DNA of 42,005 bases from an uncultured Bacteroidales bacterium (GTDB taxonomy: Bacteria > Bacteroidota > Bacteroidia > Bacteroidales > P3): the NCBI GenBank assembly GCA_900320975.1, contig ONUE01000013.1, positions 1-42,005 of the forward strand, given 5' to 3'. The position numbers and the translations under genes are program-made. The notes under the pieces were generated by a model. The model was not told where the DNA came from. It made no database searches and saw only the letters and a program-made list of their open reading frames with translations. This document shows positions 1 to 8,243 of this stretch, one piece after another (the stretch's first letter is position 1; each line of letters starts with the position of its first letter).

Positions 1-2841
1 GGCCTCGTTGAGTATCTTGTGGTACATGTCGTAGCCCACCTCGCTGATGAAGCCGCTCTGCTCGGCACCCAGTATGTTGCCGGCGCCGCGTATGTCGAGG
101 TCGCGCATGGCGATGTTGAAGCCCGAGCCTATGGTCGAGAACTCCTCGATGGCCTTCAGGCGCCGCTGTGCGTCGGGCGTCAGGGTGAGGTATGAGGGTA
201 TCAGCAGGTAGCAGAAAGCCTTGCGGTTCGAGCGCCCCACGCGGCCGCGCATCTGGTGCAGGTCGCTAAGGCCGAACTGGTGGGCGTTGTTGATAATCAT
301 GGTATTGGCGTTCGGTATATCGAGGCCGTTCTCCACGATGGAGGTGGCCACCAGCACGTCGACGTCGCCTTCGAGGAAGCTCATCAAGGTCTCCTCGGCC
401 TCCTTGCCGTCCATGCGGCCGTGGGCCATAGCCACGCGTGCGTCGGGCACCAGGCGCTGCACCAATCCGGCCATCTCCGGCAGGTTCTCCACGCGGTTGC
501 TGATGAAGAAGGTCTGGCCGCCGCGGTTCATCTCGTACATGATGGCGTCGCGTATCAGCTCTTCGCTGAAGTCGCTGAGTTCCGTCTCGATAGGCTGGCG
601 GTTGGGCGGCGGCGTCTGTATGACGCTAAGGTCGCGCGCACCCATCAGCGAGAACTGCAGTGTGCGCGGTATCGGCGTGGCCGTCAGTGTCAGGCAGTCG
701 ACGCCCACCTTCATCTGCTTCAGCTTCTCCTTGGCGCTGACGCCGAACTTCTGCTCCTCGTCGATGATGAAGAGCCCGAGGTCTTTGAACTTCAGCTCTT
801 TGTTCAGTATGGCGTGCGTGCCTATGAGTATGTCCACCTTTCCGTCGGCGACGTCTTTGTATATCTGGTTCTTCTCCTTCGTGGTGCGGAATCGGTTGAG
901 GTAGTCCACCCTCACCGGCATGTCCTTAAGTCGCTGGCTGAAGGTGTTGTAGTGCTGGAATGCCAGCACCGTCGAGGGCACAAGCACGGCCACCTGCTTC
1001 GAGTCGCAGCAGGCCTTGAAGGCGGCACGGATGGCCACCTCGGTCTTGCCGAAGCCCACGTCGCCGCACACCAGACGGTCCATGGGGGCCGACTCCTCCA
1101 TGTCGTGCTTCACGGCCACTGTGGCCTTGAGCTGGTCGGGGGTGTCTTCGTATATGAAGCTGGCTTCCAGCTGTTCTTGCAGGTATCCGTCGGCGCTGAA
1201 GGCGAAACCGCGGCTGGCCTTTCGCTTGGCATAGAGGGCTATGAGGTCCTTGGCGATGTCCTTCACCTGCCGCTTGGTCTTCTGCTTGAGCACCTGCCAG
1301 GTGTTGGAGCCCAGGCGGTTGAGCGTCGGCGACTCGCCCTCGCGCCCCACGTAGCGGCTTATCTTGTGCAGGCCGTGGATGCTGATGTACAGCACGTCGT
1401 TGTTCTTGTATACCAGGCGTATAAGCTCCTGGCTCTTGCCGTCGGTGGTCACCTTCTCGAGTCCGCTGAAGCGCCCCACGCCGTAGTCGATGTGCGTCAC
1501 GTAGTCGCCCGGCTTCAGCTCGAACAACTCCTTGAGTGTCATGGCCTCGTGGGCCGCCGCAAGGTTTTTGACGGTATACTTGTGGTAGCGCTCGAATATC
1601 TCGTGGTCGGTATAGCAGAGCACCCGCATGTCGTGGTCGACGAAACCGTGTGATAATTGAAAATTGAAAATTGAGAATTGATAATTATTGCCGTCCGAAA
1701 CGTCGAGGATTTTGTGGAGGCGTTTCTCTTGGCTGTCGTTGCTGACGGTTATTATCAGCGTGTAGCCCTCCTCGGCGCGCTGGCGTAGGTTCTCCTGCAA
1801 CATGTCGAACTGCTTGTTGAACACCGGCTGCGGCTCGCTGCTGGCCGTCAGTGTCTCGGCGTTGCTGAAGTAGTGACTATTACCGTACTCCACGATGTTC
1901 ATCTCCAGCAGACGGTGCAGGAACTCGTTGGCCGTGGCGCTCATCTCGTCGGGCTTCGGCAGGGTGCCGGCGACGGGGTGCGCGGTGTCGGCCATGCGTG
2001 CCTCGTAGGCCTTGCGTGTGTCGTCGTGCAGCGCGTCGAGCCGCTGCGCCACCTGCATCAGGCTCTGGCACCACACGGTGTCGCTGCCGCTGAAGTACTC
2101 CAGCAGCGTCACGCGGCGTTCCGGCCCTTTCTGCGTCTCGCTCATGTTCTCCATGCGCGGCACGATGTCGATACGGTCCAGATGCTTGACCGACAGCTGG
2201 GTGGCGGCGTCGTAGGTACGCAGCGAGTCCACGCTGTCGTCGAAGAACTCAATGCGGTAGGGTAGGTCGGAGGCATAGGAGAAGACATCCACTATGCCGC
2301 CGCGCACGGCGTACTGGCCGGGCTCCACCACGAAGTCCTCGCGCTCGAAGCCCATATCCTGCAGCCGCTCCACCACCTCCCACATGTCTTGATGCTCGCC
2401 GCGATTCAGCCGCAAAGTGTTTGCTATCAGGGTGCTGCCGGCCACCACCTTCTCGCTCAGCGCCTCGGGGTAGCTCACCACCACCACGGGCTCGCCGCCG
2501 GTGATGGACTTGAGCACCTCGCTGCGCATCAGTATGTTGGCGTTGTCAGTCTGCTCCGTGTCGTAGCTGTAGGCCTTGCGGTAGGAGGTGGGGAAGAGCA
2601 TCACCTGCTGTCCGTCGGTCAACAGGGCCTCGAGGTCGTTCTGCAGATAGAAGGCATCGTCCTTGGAGGGCGCTATAACCAGCTGGTTGACAGTCGACAG
2701 CCGTGTGGCTACGGCGGCCGCAATAACGGCGGGGAGCGACCCCGTCATGCCGTCGACATGCAGGCGCGCGCCGCGTCCGCGGAGCTTCTCGGCGAGGCTG
2801 GCGACCAGCGCACTGTCGGCATAAAGTTCGTTAAGTATCAT
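1..2841 (-). CDS. mfd: Transcription-repair coupling factor Mfd (partial; 3' end outside window)
   Basis: Mfd is a DNA translocase that removes stalled RNA polymerase from lesions and recruits UvrA. I read the frame on the reverse complement from the ATG at 2841. It stays open to base 1, giving 947 codons; the C-terminal end is missing. Visible parts, N to C: a UvrB-like region, the RNA-polymerase-interacting region ([20 protein letters not shown]), Walker [10 protein letters not shown] with Lys599, the DEEQ box at 694-697, TATPIPRTL, and QMRGRVGRS near the end. Residues about 384-397 ([11 protein letters not shown]) are encoded by an AT-rich oligonucleotide repeat and replace the usual sequence just before HGFVDHD. 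A TATCTTTG promoter element lies 57 bases upstream. The gene is divergent from porX and shares a spacer with a GC-rich inverted repeat. Family identity is certain; the start is the first in-frame ATG and gives a natural N-terminus. Confidence 0.96.
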   Translation of the reverse strand, partial: MILNELYADSALVASLAEKLRGRGARLHVDGMTGSLPAVIAAAVATRLSTVNQLVIAPSKDDAFYLQNDLEALLTDGQQVMLFPTSYRKAYSYDTEQTDNANILMRSEVLKSITGGEPVVVVSYPEALSEKVVAGSTLIANTLRLNRGEHQDMWEVVERLQDMGFEREDFVVEPGQYAVRGGIVDVFSYASDLPYRIEFFDDSVDSLRTYDAATQLSVKHLDRIDIVPRMENMSETQKGPERRVTLLEYFSGSDTVWCQSLMQVAQRLDALHDDTRKAYEARMADTAHPVAGTLPKPDEMSATANEFLHRLLEMNIVEYGNSHYFSNAETLTASSEPQPVFNKQFDMLQENLRQRAEEGYTLIITVSNDSQEKRLHKILDVSDGNNYQFSIFNFQLSHGFVDHDMRVLCYTDHEIFERYHKYTVKNLAAAHEAMTLKELFELKPGDYVTHIDYGVGRFSGLEKVTTDGKSQELIRLVYKNNDVLYISIHGLHKISRYVGREGESPTLNRLGSNTWQVLKQKTKRQVKDIAKDLIALYAKRKASRGFAFSADGYLQEQLEASFIYEDTPDQLKATVAVKHDMEESAPMDRLVCGDVGFGKTEVAIRAAFKACCDSKQVAVLVPSTVLAFQHYNTFSQRLKDMPVRVDYLNRFRTTKEKNQIYKDVADGKVDILIGTHAILNKELKFKDLGLFIIDEEQKFGVSAKEKLKQMKVGVDCLTLTATPIPRTLQFSLMGARDLSVIQTPPPNRQPIETELSDFSEELIRDAIMYEMNRGGQTFFISNRVENLPEMAGLVQRLVPDARVAMAHGRMDGKEAEETLMSFLEGDVDVLVATSIVENGLDIPNANTMIINNAHQFGLSDLHQMRGRVGRSNRKAFCYLLIPSYLTLTPDAQRRLKAIEEFSTIGSGFNIAMRDLDIRGAGNILGAEQSGFISEVGYDMYHKILNEA
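1653..1689. repeat. AT-rich oligonucleotide repeat inside mfd
   Basis: Four imperfect units of the type AATTGAAA/AATTGAGA occur in a row inside the mfd reading frame and keep it open (residues about 384-397). The composition is strikingly AT-rich within a GC-rich gene. Similar heptamer-octamer repeats occur in mnmE, so this looks like an inserted or expanded repeat tolerated in a variable part of the protein. That origin is an inference. Confidence 0.7.
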
Positions 2842-2897
2842 AATAACGCACGCATAATCAGGCGACAACGCTTGTTGACGCCTGTTGGTTTCCGCTG

Positions 2898-2905
2898 CAA
2901 AGATA
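2898..2905 (-). promoter_or_regulatory. Promoter -7 element for mfd
   Basis: TATCTTTG on the minus strand matches the Bacteroides primary-sigma -7 consensus TAnnTTTG. It lies 57 bases before the mfd ATG. No clear TTTG -33 element is found about 20 bases upstream, so this rests on the -7 box and position. Confidence 0.55.
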
Positions 2906-2964
2906 CGCAAAAAAGTGGGACGCGGGAAGTGAAAAGTGGAGGGTCTGCTTTCTACCCCCCGATA

Positions 2965-3077
2965 CACCCTCCCCGCTCCGTCCCCCCTCCGTCCCCGCTC
3001 CGACTGTTCACCGGTTGTTTAACGGTTTTTAGTCGGAGGGGGGACGGAGCGGGGACGGAGGGGCGTCGGAGAGGGTG
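2965..3077. repeat. GC-rich inverted-repeat element, copy 1
   Basis: This 113-base element fills much of the 303-base mfd-porX spacer (2842-3144), which otherwise holds only the mfd -7 box and no gene. Two arms of about 40 bases, built from near-tandem CTCCGTCCCC-type units, are complementary to each other. They flank an AT-richer 25-base loop (3006-3030) containing CACCGGTTG and AACGG. Bases 2987-3063 match the reverse complement of 17865-17941 at 76 of 77 positions. A strong stem-loop in RNA or single-stranded DNA is expected. It lies upstream of porX and may be in its leader. A short run like the mnmE-type repeat (GTGAAAAGTGGAG) sits just left of it at about 2926-2942. Confidence 0.88.
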
Positions 3078-3144
3078 CACTTTTTGTGAGTGACACAATA
3101 TATTTATGAAGGCGACGTTAAATAACGGACAAAACTATTGAACT

Positions 3145-4707
3145 ATGAACATCACCATTCTTTGGGCTGACGACGAGATTGAGTTGCTGAAGCCACATAT
3201 TCTGTTTCTTAAGGAGAAGGGCTACGACGTGGTGCCCGTCTGTTCGGGGCGCGACGCGCTGGACGAGATAGAGGCGGCGATGCCGGACCTGGTGTTCCTC
3301 GACGAGCAGATGCCCGGCCTCAGCGGCATCGACACGCTGAAGGTCATCAAGGAGCGCTGGCCGCAGCTGCCGGTGGTGATGATCACCAAGAGCGAGGAGG
3401 AGCATATCATGGAGGACGCCCTGGGCGGCAAGATATCGGACTACCTCATCAAGCCGGTGAACCCCAGCCAGATACTCCTCACCGTGAAGAAACACACCGA
3501 GGGGCGCCGCCTGCAGAGCGAGCACTCCACGATGAACTACCAGCAGCAGTTCCGTGAGATAGGCATGCAGCTGGGCGGCAGGATGAGCCACGAGGAGTGG
3601 ATGGAGATGTACAAGAAGCTCGTGTACTGGGAGTTGGAGCTCGCGGGCACCGACGACCCGTCGATACACGACATCTTCCTCTCGCAGAAGGAGGACGCCA
3701 ACCGCCAGTACTGCCGCTTCTACGAGGAGCACTACCGCGACTGGCTCAGCGGGGCGGGGGAGAAGCCCGTGATGAGCACCACCGTGCTGCAGCAGAGGCT
3801 GTTCCCGATGCTGGGGAAAGACAAGGCGGCAAAGAGCACCTTCCTGATAGTCATCGACAACTTCCGCTACGACCAGTGGAAGTTTGTGCAGCCGCTGGTG
3901 GAGCAGTACTACAAGGTGGAGCACGACGACATGTACTACACCATACTGCCCACGACGACGCAATTCGCGCGTAACGCCATGTTCGCAGGCTTGATGCCCA
4001 GCGAGATAGAGAGGAAATACCCCCAGTATTGGGTGAACGAGGACGAGGAGGGCTACAAAAACCAGTATGAGAACGAGCTGCTTGACGAGAACCTGCGCCG
4101 CCACGGGCTCGGCATCAAGCACACCTACAACAAGGTGCTCAACGCACAGTACGGCAAGAAGTTGGTGGACCGCCTGCCGGAGCTTATGCAGGCGCCGCTG
4201 AACGTCATAGTGTACAACTTCATCGACATGCTGAGCCATGCGCGCACTGACAGCGACATAGTGCGCGAGCTGGCCGAGGACGAGAAGGCCTACCGCTCGC
4301 TGACGCTCTCGTGGCTGGAGCATTCGCCGCTGATGGAGATGCTGCAGGCCCTCGCCGAGAAGGATGTGAACGTCATCATCACCACCGACCACGGTTCGGT
4401 GCGCATAGACCATCCCGTGCGCGTGAAGGGTGACCGCGGCGTGAGCGTCAACCTGCGCTACAAGCAGGGTCGCCTGCTCGACTACAACCCGAAGGATGTT
4501 TTCGAGGTGAAGGACCCCGCGACGATATTCCTGCCGCGCCGTCACGTCACCTCGCCGTATATCTTCTGCCACGAGAACGACTTCTTCGCCTACCCGAACA
4601 ACTACAACGAATATGTGAAGTACTACACGTCGACCTTCCAGCACGGCGGCATCTCGATGGAGGAGACCCTCGTGCCGTTCATCATCATGAGACCGAAAAA
4701 TAACTGA
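3145..4707 (+). CDS. porX: PorX-type response regulator with PglZ domain
   Basis: This 520-residue protein has an N-terminal CheY-like receiver domain (about 1-120) with the phospho-acceptor Asp53 in DLVFLDEQMP, Thr81 and Lys103 (YLIKP). The long C-terminal part is of PglZ/alkaline-phosphatase type, with metal-site-like motifs VIDNFRYDQW, TTTQFARN, YNFIDMLSH and ITTDHGS. In Porphyromonas gingivalis PorX is the response regulator that, with PorY, controls type IX secretion. The histidine kinase gene is not in this window, though other T9SS-linked genes occur at 25-28 kb and 37-39 kb. The gene stands alone between a divergent mfd and glmM. The start at 3145 gives a normal receiver N-terminus. 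No convincing TAnnTTTG promoter was found in front of it. Confidence 0.9.
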   Translation: MNITILWADDEIELLKPHILFLKEKGYDVVPVCSGRDALDEIEAAMPDLVFLDEQMPGLSGIDTLKVIKERWPQLPVVMITKSEEEHIMEDALGGKISDYLIKPVNPSQILLTVKKHTEGRRLQSEHSTMNYQQQFREIGMQLGGRMSHEEWMEMYKKLVYWELELAGTDDPSIHDIFLSQKEDANRQYCRFYEEHYRDWLSGAGEKPVMSTTVLQQRLFPMLGKDKAAKSTFLIVIDNFRYDQWKFVQPLVEQYYKVEHDDMYYTILPTTTQFARNAMFAGLMPSEIERKYPQYWVNEDEEGYKNQYENELLDENLRRHGLGIKHTYNKVLNAQYGKKLVDRLPELMQAPLNVIVYNFIDMLSHARTDSDIVRELAEDEKAYRSLTLSWLEHSPLMEMLQALAEKDVNVIITTDHGSVRIDHPVRVKGDRGVSVNLRYKQGRLLDYNPKDVFEVKDPATIFLPRRHVTSPYIFCHENDFFAYPNNYNEYVKYYTSTFQHGGISMEETLVPFIIMRPKNN

Positions 4708-4721
4708 ATAATAAACAATGC

Positions 4722-4830
4722 GGAAGTTAAAGAAGTTAAGAAGTTGAAGAAGTTAAGACAATAGTTTGATGGAACTCATTTGTCTTTAACTTCCAGCGCG
4801 AAGCGCGATAACTTCTTAACTTCTTGAACT
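4722..4830. repeat. Imperfect inverted repeat of AGAAGTTA units before glmM
   Basis: Bases 4722-4759 consist of near-tandem GAAGTTAA units. Bases 4781-4830 contain the complementary TTAACTTC units, broken by a GCGC-GAA-GCGC mini-palindrome at 4796-4806. The two blocks can fold back on each other across about 20 bases. The repeat occupies most of the 143-base porX-glmM spacer. It resembles the other short-oligomer repeats in this window in structure but uses a different unit. Confidence 0.7.
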
Positions 4831-4850
4831 CCCTGATAAAAAAAGAAACC

Positions 4851-6239
4851 ATGAGCCTTATTAAGAGTATTTCCGGTATTCGCGGCACCATAGGTGGCCC
4901 TGCCGGCGATGGCCTTACCCCCATCGATGTCGTCAAGTTTACGTCAGCATTCGCAACCTTCCTGCAGAAGCAGAACGCCGGCCGTCGCCTGCGTCTGGCC
5001 GTGGGCCGTGACGCCCGTCTGAGCGGCGCCATGGTGGACCGCCTCGTGGTGGGCACCCTGCAAGGTATGGGTATCGACGTGCTGGAGACCGGCCTGAGCA
5101 CCACGCCGACTACCGAGATGACCGTCATCGACGCCAAGTGCGACGGCGGCATCATCATCACCGCCAGCCATAACCCCAAGCATTGGAACGCCCTCAAGCT
5201 GCTGAATGCCAAGGGTGAGTTCATCAACGATGCCGAGGGCAAAGAGGTGCTGCGTCTGGCCGAGAGCGGCGAGGTGAACTACGCCGAGGTGGACAACCTG
5301 GGCAAGGTTACCGTGGAAGAGGATTGGATCGACCGCCATATAGAGCGCGTGCTGGGTCTGAATCTGGTTGACGTAGAGGCTATCAAGAAGGCTGGCTTCA
5401 AGGTTGCCGTCGACGCCGTGAACTCGACCGGCGGTCTGGCTATACCGCGCCTGCTGCGCCGTCTGGGCGTGAAGGAGGTCGTGGAGCTCAACTGCGAGCC
5501 CACGGGCCATTTTGCCCACAACCCCGAGCCCATACCGCAGAACCTCACGCAGATAAGCGACTGCGTGCGCGACAACCACTGTGACCTCGGCATCGTGGTA
5601 GACCCCGATGTGGACCGTCTGGCGCTGGTGTGCGAGACCGGCGAGATGTTCGGCGAGGAGTACACGCTGGTGAGCGTGGCCGACTATGTGCTGCAGCATA
5701 CGCCCGGCAACACCGTGAGCAACCTCAGCAGCAGCCGCGCCCTGCGCGATGTGACGCGCCGCTATGCCGGCTGCGAGTACAACGCCGCCGCCGTGGGCGA
5801 GGTGAACGTCACCACGCTCATGCGCAACACCAACGCCATCATTGGTGGCGAGGGCAACGGAGGTGTCATCTATCCCGAACTGCACTATGGCCGCGACGCC
5901 CTCGTGGGTGTGGCGCTCTTCCTCACGCTGCTTGCCAAGAAGGGTATGAAGGTGAGTGAGTTGCGCAAGACCTACCCCGAGTATATCATCAGCAAGAACC
6001 GCAAGGACCTGACGCCCGACATGGACGTCGACGCCCTGCTGGCCAAGGTTGCCAAACTGTACAACGGCATGGCCGGTGTGGAGAAAGTCACCACCATCGA
6101 CGGTGTGAAGATTGACTTCGCCGACGGCTGGGTGCACCTGCGCAAGAGCAACACCGAGCCCATCATCCGCATCTACAGCGAGGCTGCCACCGAGGCCCGT
6201 GCCAACGAGTTGGCGCAGCAGGTGATGGAGCAGATCTGA
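4851..6239 (+). CDS. glmM: Phosphoglucosamine mutase (phosphohexomutase family)
   Basis: The enzyme belongs to the alpha-D-phosphohexomutase superfamily. In its GlmM role it converts glucosamine-6-phosphate to glucosamine-1-phosphate for UDP-GlcNAc and peptidoglycan synthesis. The 462-residue product shows the phosphoserine loop TASHNP (Ser106), the Mg-binding loop DPDVDR (Asp251, 253, 255), the sugar-specificity loop GEGNGG and the C-terminal phosphate loop RKSNTEP (from Arg431). An upstream in-frame ATG at 4824 falls inside the oligonucleotide repeat, so the ATG at 4851, giving MSLIKSISGIRGT, is chosen. The loop is GEGNGG rather than the GEMSGH of proteobacterial GlmM, so phosphomannomutase/phosphoglucomutase activity cannot be excluded. 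Confidence 0.85.
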   Translation: MSLIKSISGIRGTIGGPAGDGLTPIDVVKFTSAFATFLQKQNAGRRLRLAVGRDARLSGAMVDRLVVGTLQGMGIDVLETGLSTTPTTEMTVIDAKCDGGIIITASHNPKHWNALKLLNAKGEFINDAEGKEVLRLAESGEVNYAEVDNLGKVTVEEDWIDRHIERVLGLNLVDVEAIKKAGFKVAVDAVNSTGGLAIPRLLRRLGVKEVVELNCEPTGHFAHNPEPIPQNLTQISDCVRDNHCDLGIVVDPDVDRLALVCETGEMFGEEYTLVSVADYVLQHTPGNTVSNLSSSRALRDVTRRYAGCEYNAAAVGEVNVTTLMRNTNAIIGGEGNGGVIYPELHYGRDALVGVALFLTLLAKKGMKVSELRKTYPEYIISKNRKDLTPDMDVDALLAKVAKLYNGMAGVEKVTTIDGVKIDFADGWVHLRKSNTEPIIRIYSEAATEARANELAQQVMEQI

Positions 6240-6265
6240 TAGAACAGAGAGAATGAAAAAATTAA

Positions 6266-6287
6266 GGGGGTCGCAGATGCGGCTCCC
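6266..6287 (-). terminator. Terminator hairpin between glmM and the dksA-like gene
   Basis: A nine-pair GC-rich stem (GGGGGTCGC / GCGGCTCCC, one G-T pair) with a four-base loop lies between the two convergent genes. On the minus strand it is followed by TTAATTTTTT, so it best serves the dksA-like gene. It could also slow transcription from glmM, although the plus-strand U-run is poor. Confidence 0.65.
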
Positions 6288-6319
6288 TTGCTTTATGTTG
6301 GTGATGTGAAGTATCGCGC

Positions 6320-6721
6320 TTAGCGACGCTTGCTGGCCTCCTTGGCCTCGACGGTCATGGTGGCGTGGGGTACGATACGGAGGCGCTCCTTGGGGATGAG
6401 CTTTCCGGTAGCCTGGCAGATGCCGTAGGTGCCGTTCTCGATACGGATGAGTGCGGCGCGCAAGTCGCGGATGAATTTCTGCTGGCGGGCTGCCAGTTTC
6501 TGGTTCTCCTCTTTCAGCAGCACGTTGCTGCCCTCCTCGAGGGTCTTGAAGGTGGGGGCAGTGTCGCTGGCTTCGTTCTCGTTGCCGGCAACGGCCTGCT
6601 GCAGCATTTCAAGGTCTTTTTCGGCTTTGGATATCTTATCCAAGATCAAATCCTTAAATTCCTGAAGTTCTTCGGCAGAGTACTTGTTTTTCTCTACTTT
6701 CTTGGTCGGTTTCTTTTCCAT
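6320..6721 (-). CDS. DksA/TraR-family regulator with degenerate zinc finger
   Basis: The 133-residue product has a Lys-rich start, a long N-terminal helical (probably coiled-coil) region, and the C-terminal DksA/TraR signature ENGTYGICQATGKLIPKERL. Only one cysteine remains of the four that bind zinc in E. coli DksA, so zinc binding is unlikely. DksA-like proteins bind RNA polymerase through the secondary channel and affect stringent-response promoters; that role here is inferred from family. The ATG at 6721 is preferred over a TTG at 6745 because AAAGGA lies seven bases before it. A TACTTTTG promoter box is 22 bases upstream. It follows rpsP and rimM on the same strand, but its own promoter suggests independent transcription. 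Confidence 0.85.
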   Translation of the reverse strand: MEKKPTKKVEKNKYSAEELQEFKDLILDKISKAEKDLEMLQQAVAGNENEASDTAPTFKTLEEGSNVLLKEENQKLAARQQKFIRDLRAALIRIENGTYGICQATGKLIPKERLRIVPHATMTVEAKEASKRR

Positions 6722-6742
6722 AGTTAGTCCTTTCTTTGGTTG

Positions 6743-6750
6743 CAAAAGTA
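6743..6750 (-). promoter_or_regulatory. Promoter -7 element for the dksA-like gene
   Basis: TACTTTTG on the minus strand fits TAnnTTTG and lies 22 bases before the chosen ATG. No good -33 TTTG is visible at the usual spacing. Confidence 0.55.
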
Positions 6751-6789
6751 ATTATATTTTCTGATATGGTTGGCTAAAATGTTTCAACA

Positions 6790-7323
6790 TTATTTGTTTA
6801 TATCGCCAAGGTATAACTCTATCAATCCGTTAGGGGCGGTGATGTAGAGTGTTTTGTTGGCGCGGTCGACCTTGTCGATAACTTCGTCGATGACCGGCAC
6901 GAGCACTTCGGTGCCGTTTTTCATTATCTGGAAGAGCGGTTGTGCGGGGTATTCGATGACCTGCTCGAGGGTGCCGAGGTCGCCGTAGTTGCTGTCTATG
7001 ACGTGAAAACCAGTGACTTCGTGGAAGTAGAAGCGGTTGCCGTCGAGCTTGGGAAGCAGCGAGAGCGGCAGGTAGAGCTCGTGGCCCACCAGTGCGTTGG
7101 CCTGCTCGGGGGAGAGGTCCTCGAAGGTGGCCACGGCCTTGTTGCCGTTGAGTTGGTCGATGGTGAAGAAATGTGGCACCAGCTGCCCCTTGACCTCCAC
7201 GAATGCGGAGTCAAGCTCGAGGTAGTCCTCGGGGGTGTCGACGTCGAGGAAGAGCACCAGTTGACCTTTGACGCCCCAGGGCTTGGTGATGCGGCCGAGG
7301 CAGTAACAATCGCTTATATTCAT
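6790..7323 (-). CDS. rimM: Ribosome maturation factor RimM
   Basis: RimM helps assemble the head of the 30S subunit around S19/S13 and is needed for 16S processing. The 177-residue product has the N-terminal RimM beta-barrel signature (CYCLGRITKPWGVKGQL) and the C-terminal PRC-barrel region (FYFHEVTGFHVIDSNYGDLG, then VPVIDEVIDKVD). Length is normal for the family. It lies 189 bases downstream of rpsP, the same pairing as in many bacteria, but a strong terminator separates them and trmD is absent. The start at 7323 gives the expected N-terminus. Confidence 0.93.
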   Translation of the reverse strand: MNISDCYCLGRITKPWGVKGQLVLFLDVDTPEDYLELDSAFVEVKGQLVPHFFTIDQLNGNKAVATFEDLSPEQANALVGHELYLPLSLLPKLDGNRFYFHEVTGFHVIDSNYGDLGTLEQVIEYPAQPLFQIMKNGTEVLVPVIDEVIDKVDRANKTLYITAPNGLIELYLGDINK

Positions 7324-7456
7324 ATAAAGGTAACGCGGATGGCTTGTGTTTATTGTGTTTTAACGCCAACTACTTATTAACATGGGTTGTCGCAGAGGAC
7401 CGCGAAGTATCATGAAGAGTACTCTTGCAGAGTTCGTTGTGGCAGTTGTGCCTAAA

Positions 7457-7489
7457 CAAAAAAGGCTTCCTGTGAAGTACAGGAAGCCC
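7457..7489 (-). terminator. Rho-independent terminator of rpsP
   Basis: Read on the minus strand, GGCTTCCTGT - ACTTC - ACAGGAAGCC forms a perfect ten-pair stem with a five-base loop, followed at once by TTTTTTTG. It begins 24 bases after the rpsP stop, so most rpsP transcripts should end here rather than read into rimM. Confidence 0.9.
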
Positions 7490-7512
7490 TATTGCTTGGA
7501 TAAGAGCAAGTC

Positions 7513-8067
7513 TTAAGCCTCGGCGGGAGTCTCCTCGGCGGGAGCTTCACCCTCGGTGGCCTCGGCGGCTTCGGCAGCGGCCTTGGCGGCAGCTTCAGCC
7601 TCGGCGGCAGCCTGACGCTTGGCGGCGACGGCGGCAGCCTTGGTCTCGTTGGCTTTCTTCTCGGCCTCGAGACGAGCCTTGCGGGTGTTGCGGGCGTCGT
7701 TCTCAACGTCGCTGCGCTTGCTGTTTATCTTGGCCTCTTTGGCCTGGAGCCACTCGTTGAAACGCACATCGGCCTGTTCCTGGCTGATAGCACCTTTCTC
7801 GACGCCAATCTGGAGGTGGCGGCGGAGCAGGACGCCCTTGTAGGAGAGGATGCGACGCACGGTGTCGCTCGGTTGAGCGCCGTTCTTGACCCATTCGACA
7901 GCACGGTCGAAGTTGAGGTCGATGGTGGCGGGGTTGGTCAGCGGATTGTAGGTGCCCAGCTTCTCGATAAATCTTCCATCGCGAGGTGCACGACCATCCG
8001 CAACAACGATGTGGTAGAAGGGTTGGTTCTTCTTGCCATGACGCTGCAGTCTAATTCTTGCTGGCAT
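7513..8067 (-). CDS. rpsP: 30S ribosomal protein S16
   Basis: S16 is a 30S assembly protein. Residues 1-80 carry the core family sequence ([27 protein letters not shown] is split here as [11 protein letters not shown] and [15 protein letters not shown], then LGTYNP and [11 protein letters not shown]). The 184-residue length is about twice that of E. coli S16. The extra C-terminal half is charged and then very rich in Ala, Glu and Lys, ending EETPAEA, and is likely helical then disordered. Long S16 tails are known in Bacteroidota. The promoter TATCTTTG is 54 bases upstream and a strong terminator follows, so the gene is probably monocistronic. Confidence 0.96.
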   Translation of the reverse strand: MPARIRLQRHGKKNQPFYHIVVADGRAPRDGRFIEKLGTYNPLTNPATIDLNFDRAVEWVKNGAQPSDTVRRILSYKGVLLRRHLQIGVEKGAISQEQADVRFNEWLQAKEAKINSKRSDVENDARNTRKARLEAEKKANETKAAAVAAKRQAAAEAEAAAKAAAEAAEATEGEAPAEETPAEA

Positions 8068-8120
8068 AATTGATTGGTTTTAAATTGTTTGTTTATAAAT
8101 GTTATTTTGTTAACAGACTG

Positions 8121-8128
8121 CAAAGATA
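8121..8128 (-). promoter_or_regulatory. Promoter -7 element for rpsP
   Basis: TATCTTTG on the minus strand, 54 bases before the rpsP ATG. It fits the Bacteroides -7 consensus. The divergent gene has an identical box at 8201-8208. Confidence 0.6.
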
Positions 8129-8200
8129 CAACTTTTCCTGAAACTGGGAAAATTTTTTTGAAAAAGTGCAAATTGTCGCGGCTGAATGGAAAAAAAAGTG

Positions 8201-8208
8201 TATCTTTG
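8201..8208 (+). promoter_or_regulatory. Promoter -7 element for the 8.2-17.8 kb gene run
   Basis: TATCTTTG on the plus strand, 36 bases before the ATG at 8244. A TTG at 8173-8175 is 25 bases upstream, somewhat far for a -33 element. Confidence 0.55.
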
Positions 8209-8243
8209 CACTTTCAAGAATAATGTATAAAACGGTTTGGGAT

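Noticed and set aside
256..1653. Long plus-strand open frame over mfd
   Set aside because: It is antisense to the clearly recognisable mfd helicase frame and its protein has no family features; it results from GC-rich codon use.
2965..3077. CRISPR array or simple rho-independent terminator
   Set aside because: There are no regularly spaced repeats with distinct spacers, and the long stem is not followed by a U-run on either strand.
3118..4644. Long minus-strand open frame over porX
   Set aside because: Shadow of porX; the plus-strand protein carries receiver and PglZ motifs, the other is Leu/Val/His-rich without motifs.
4944..6137. Minus-strand open frame over glmM
   Set aside because: glmM has all catalytic loops; this frame is His/Val/Gly-rich shadow sequence.
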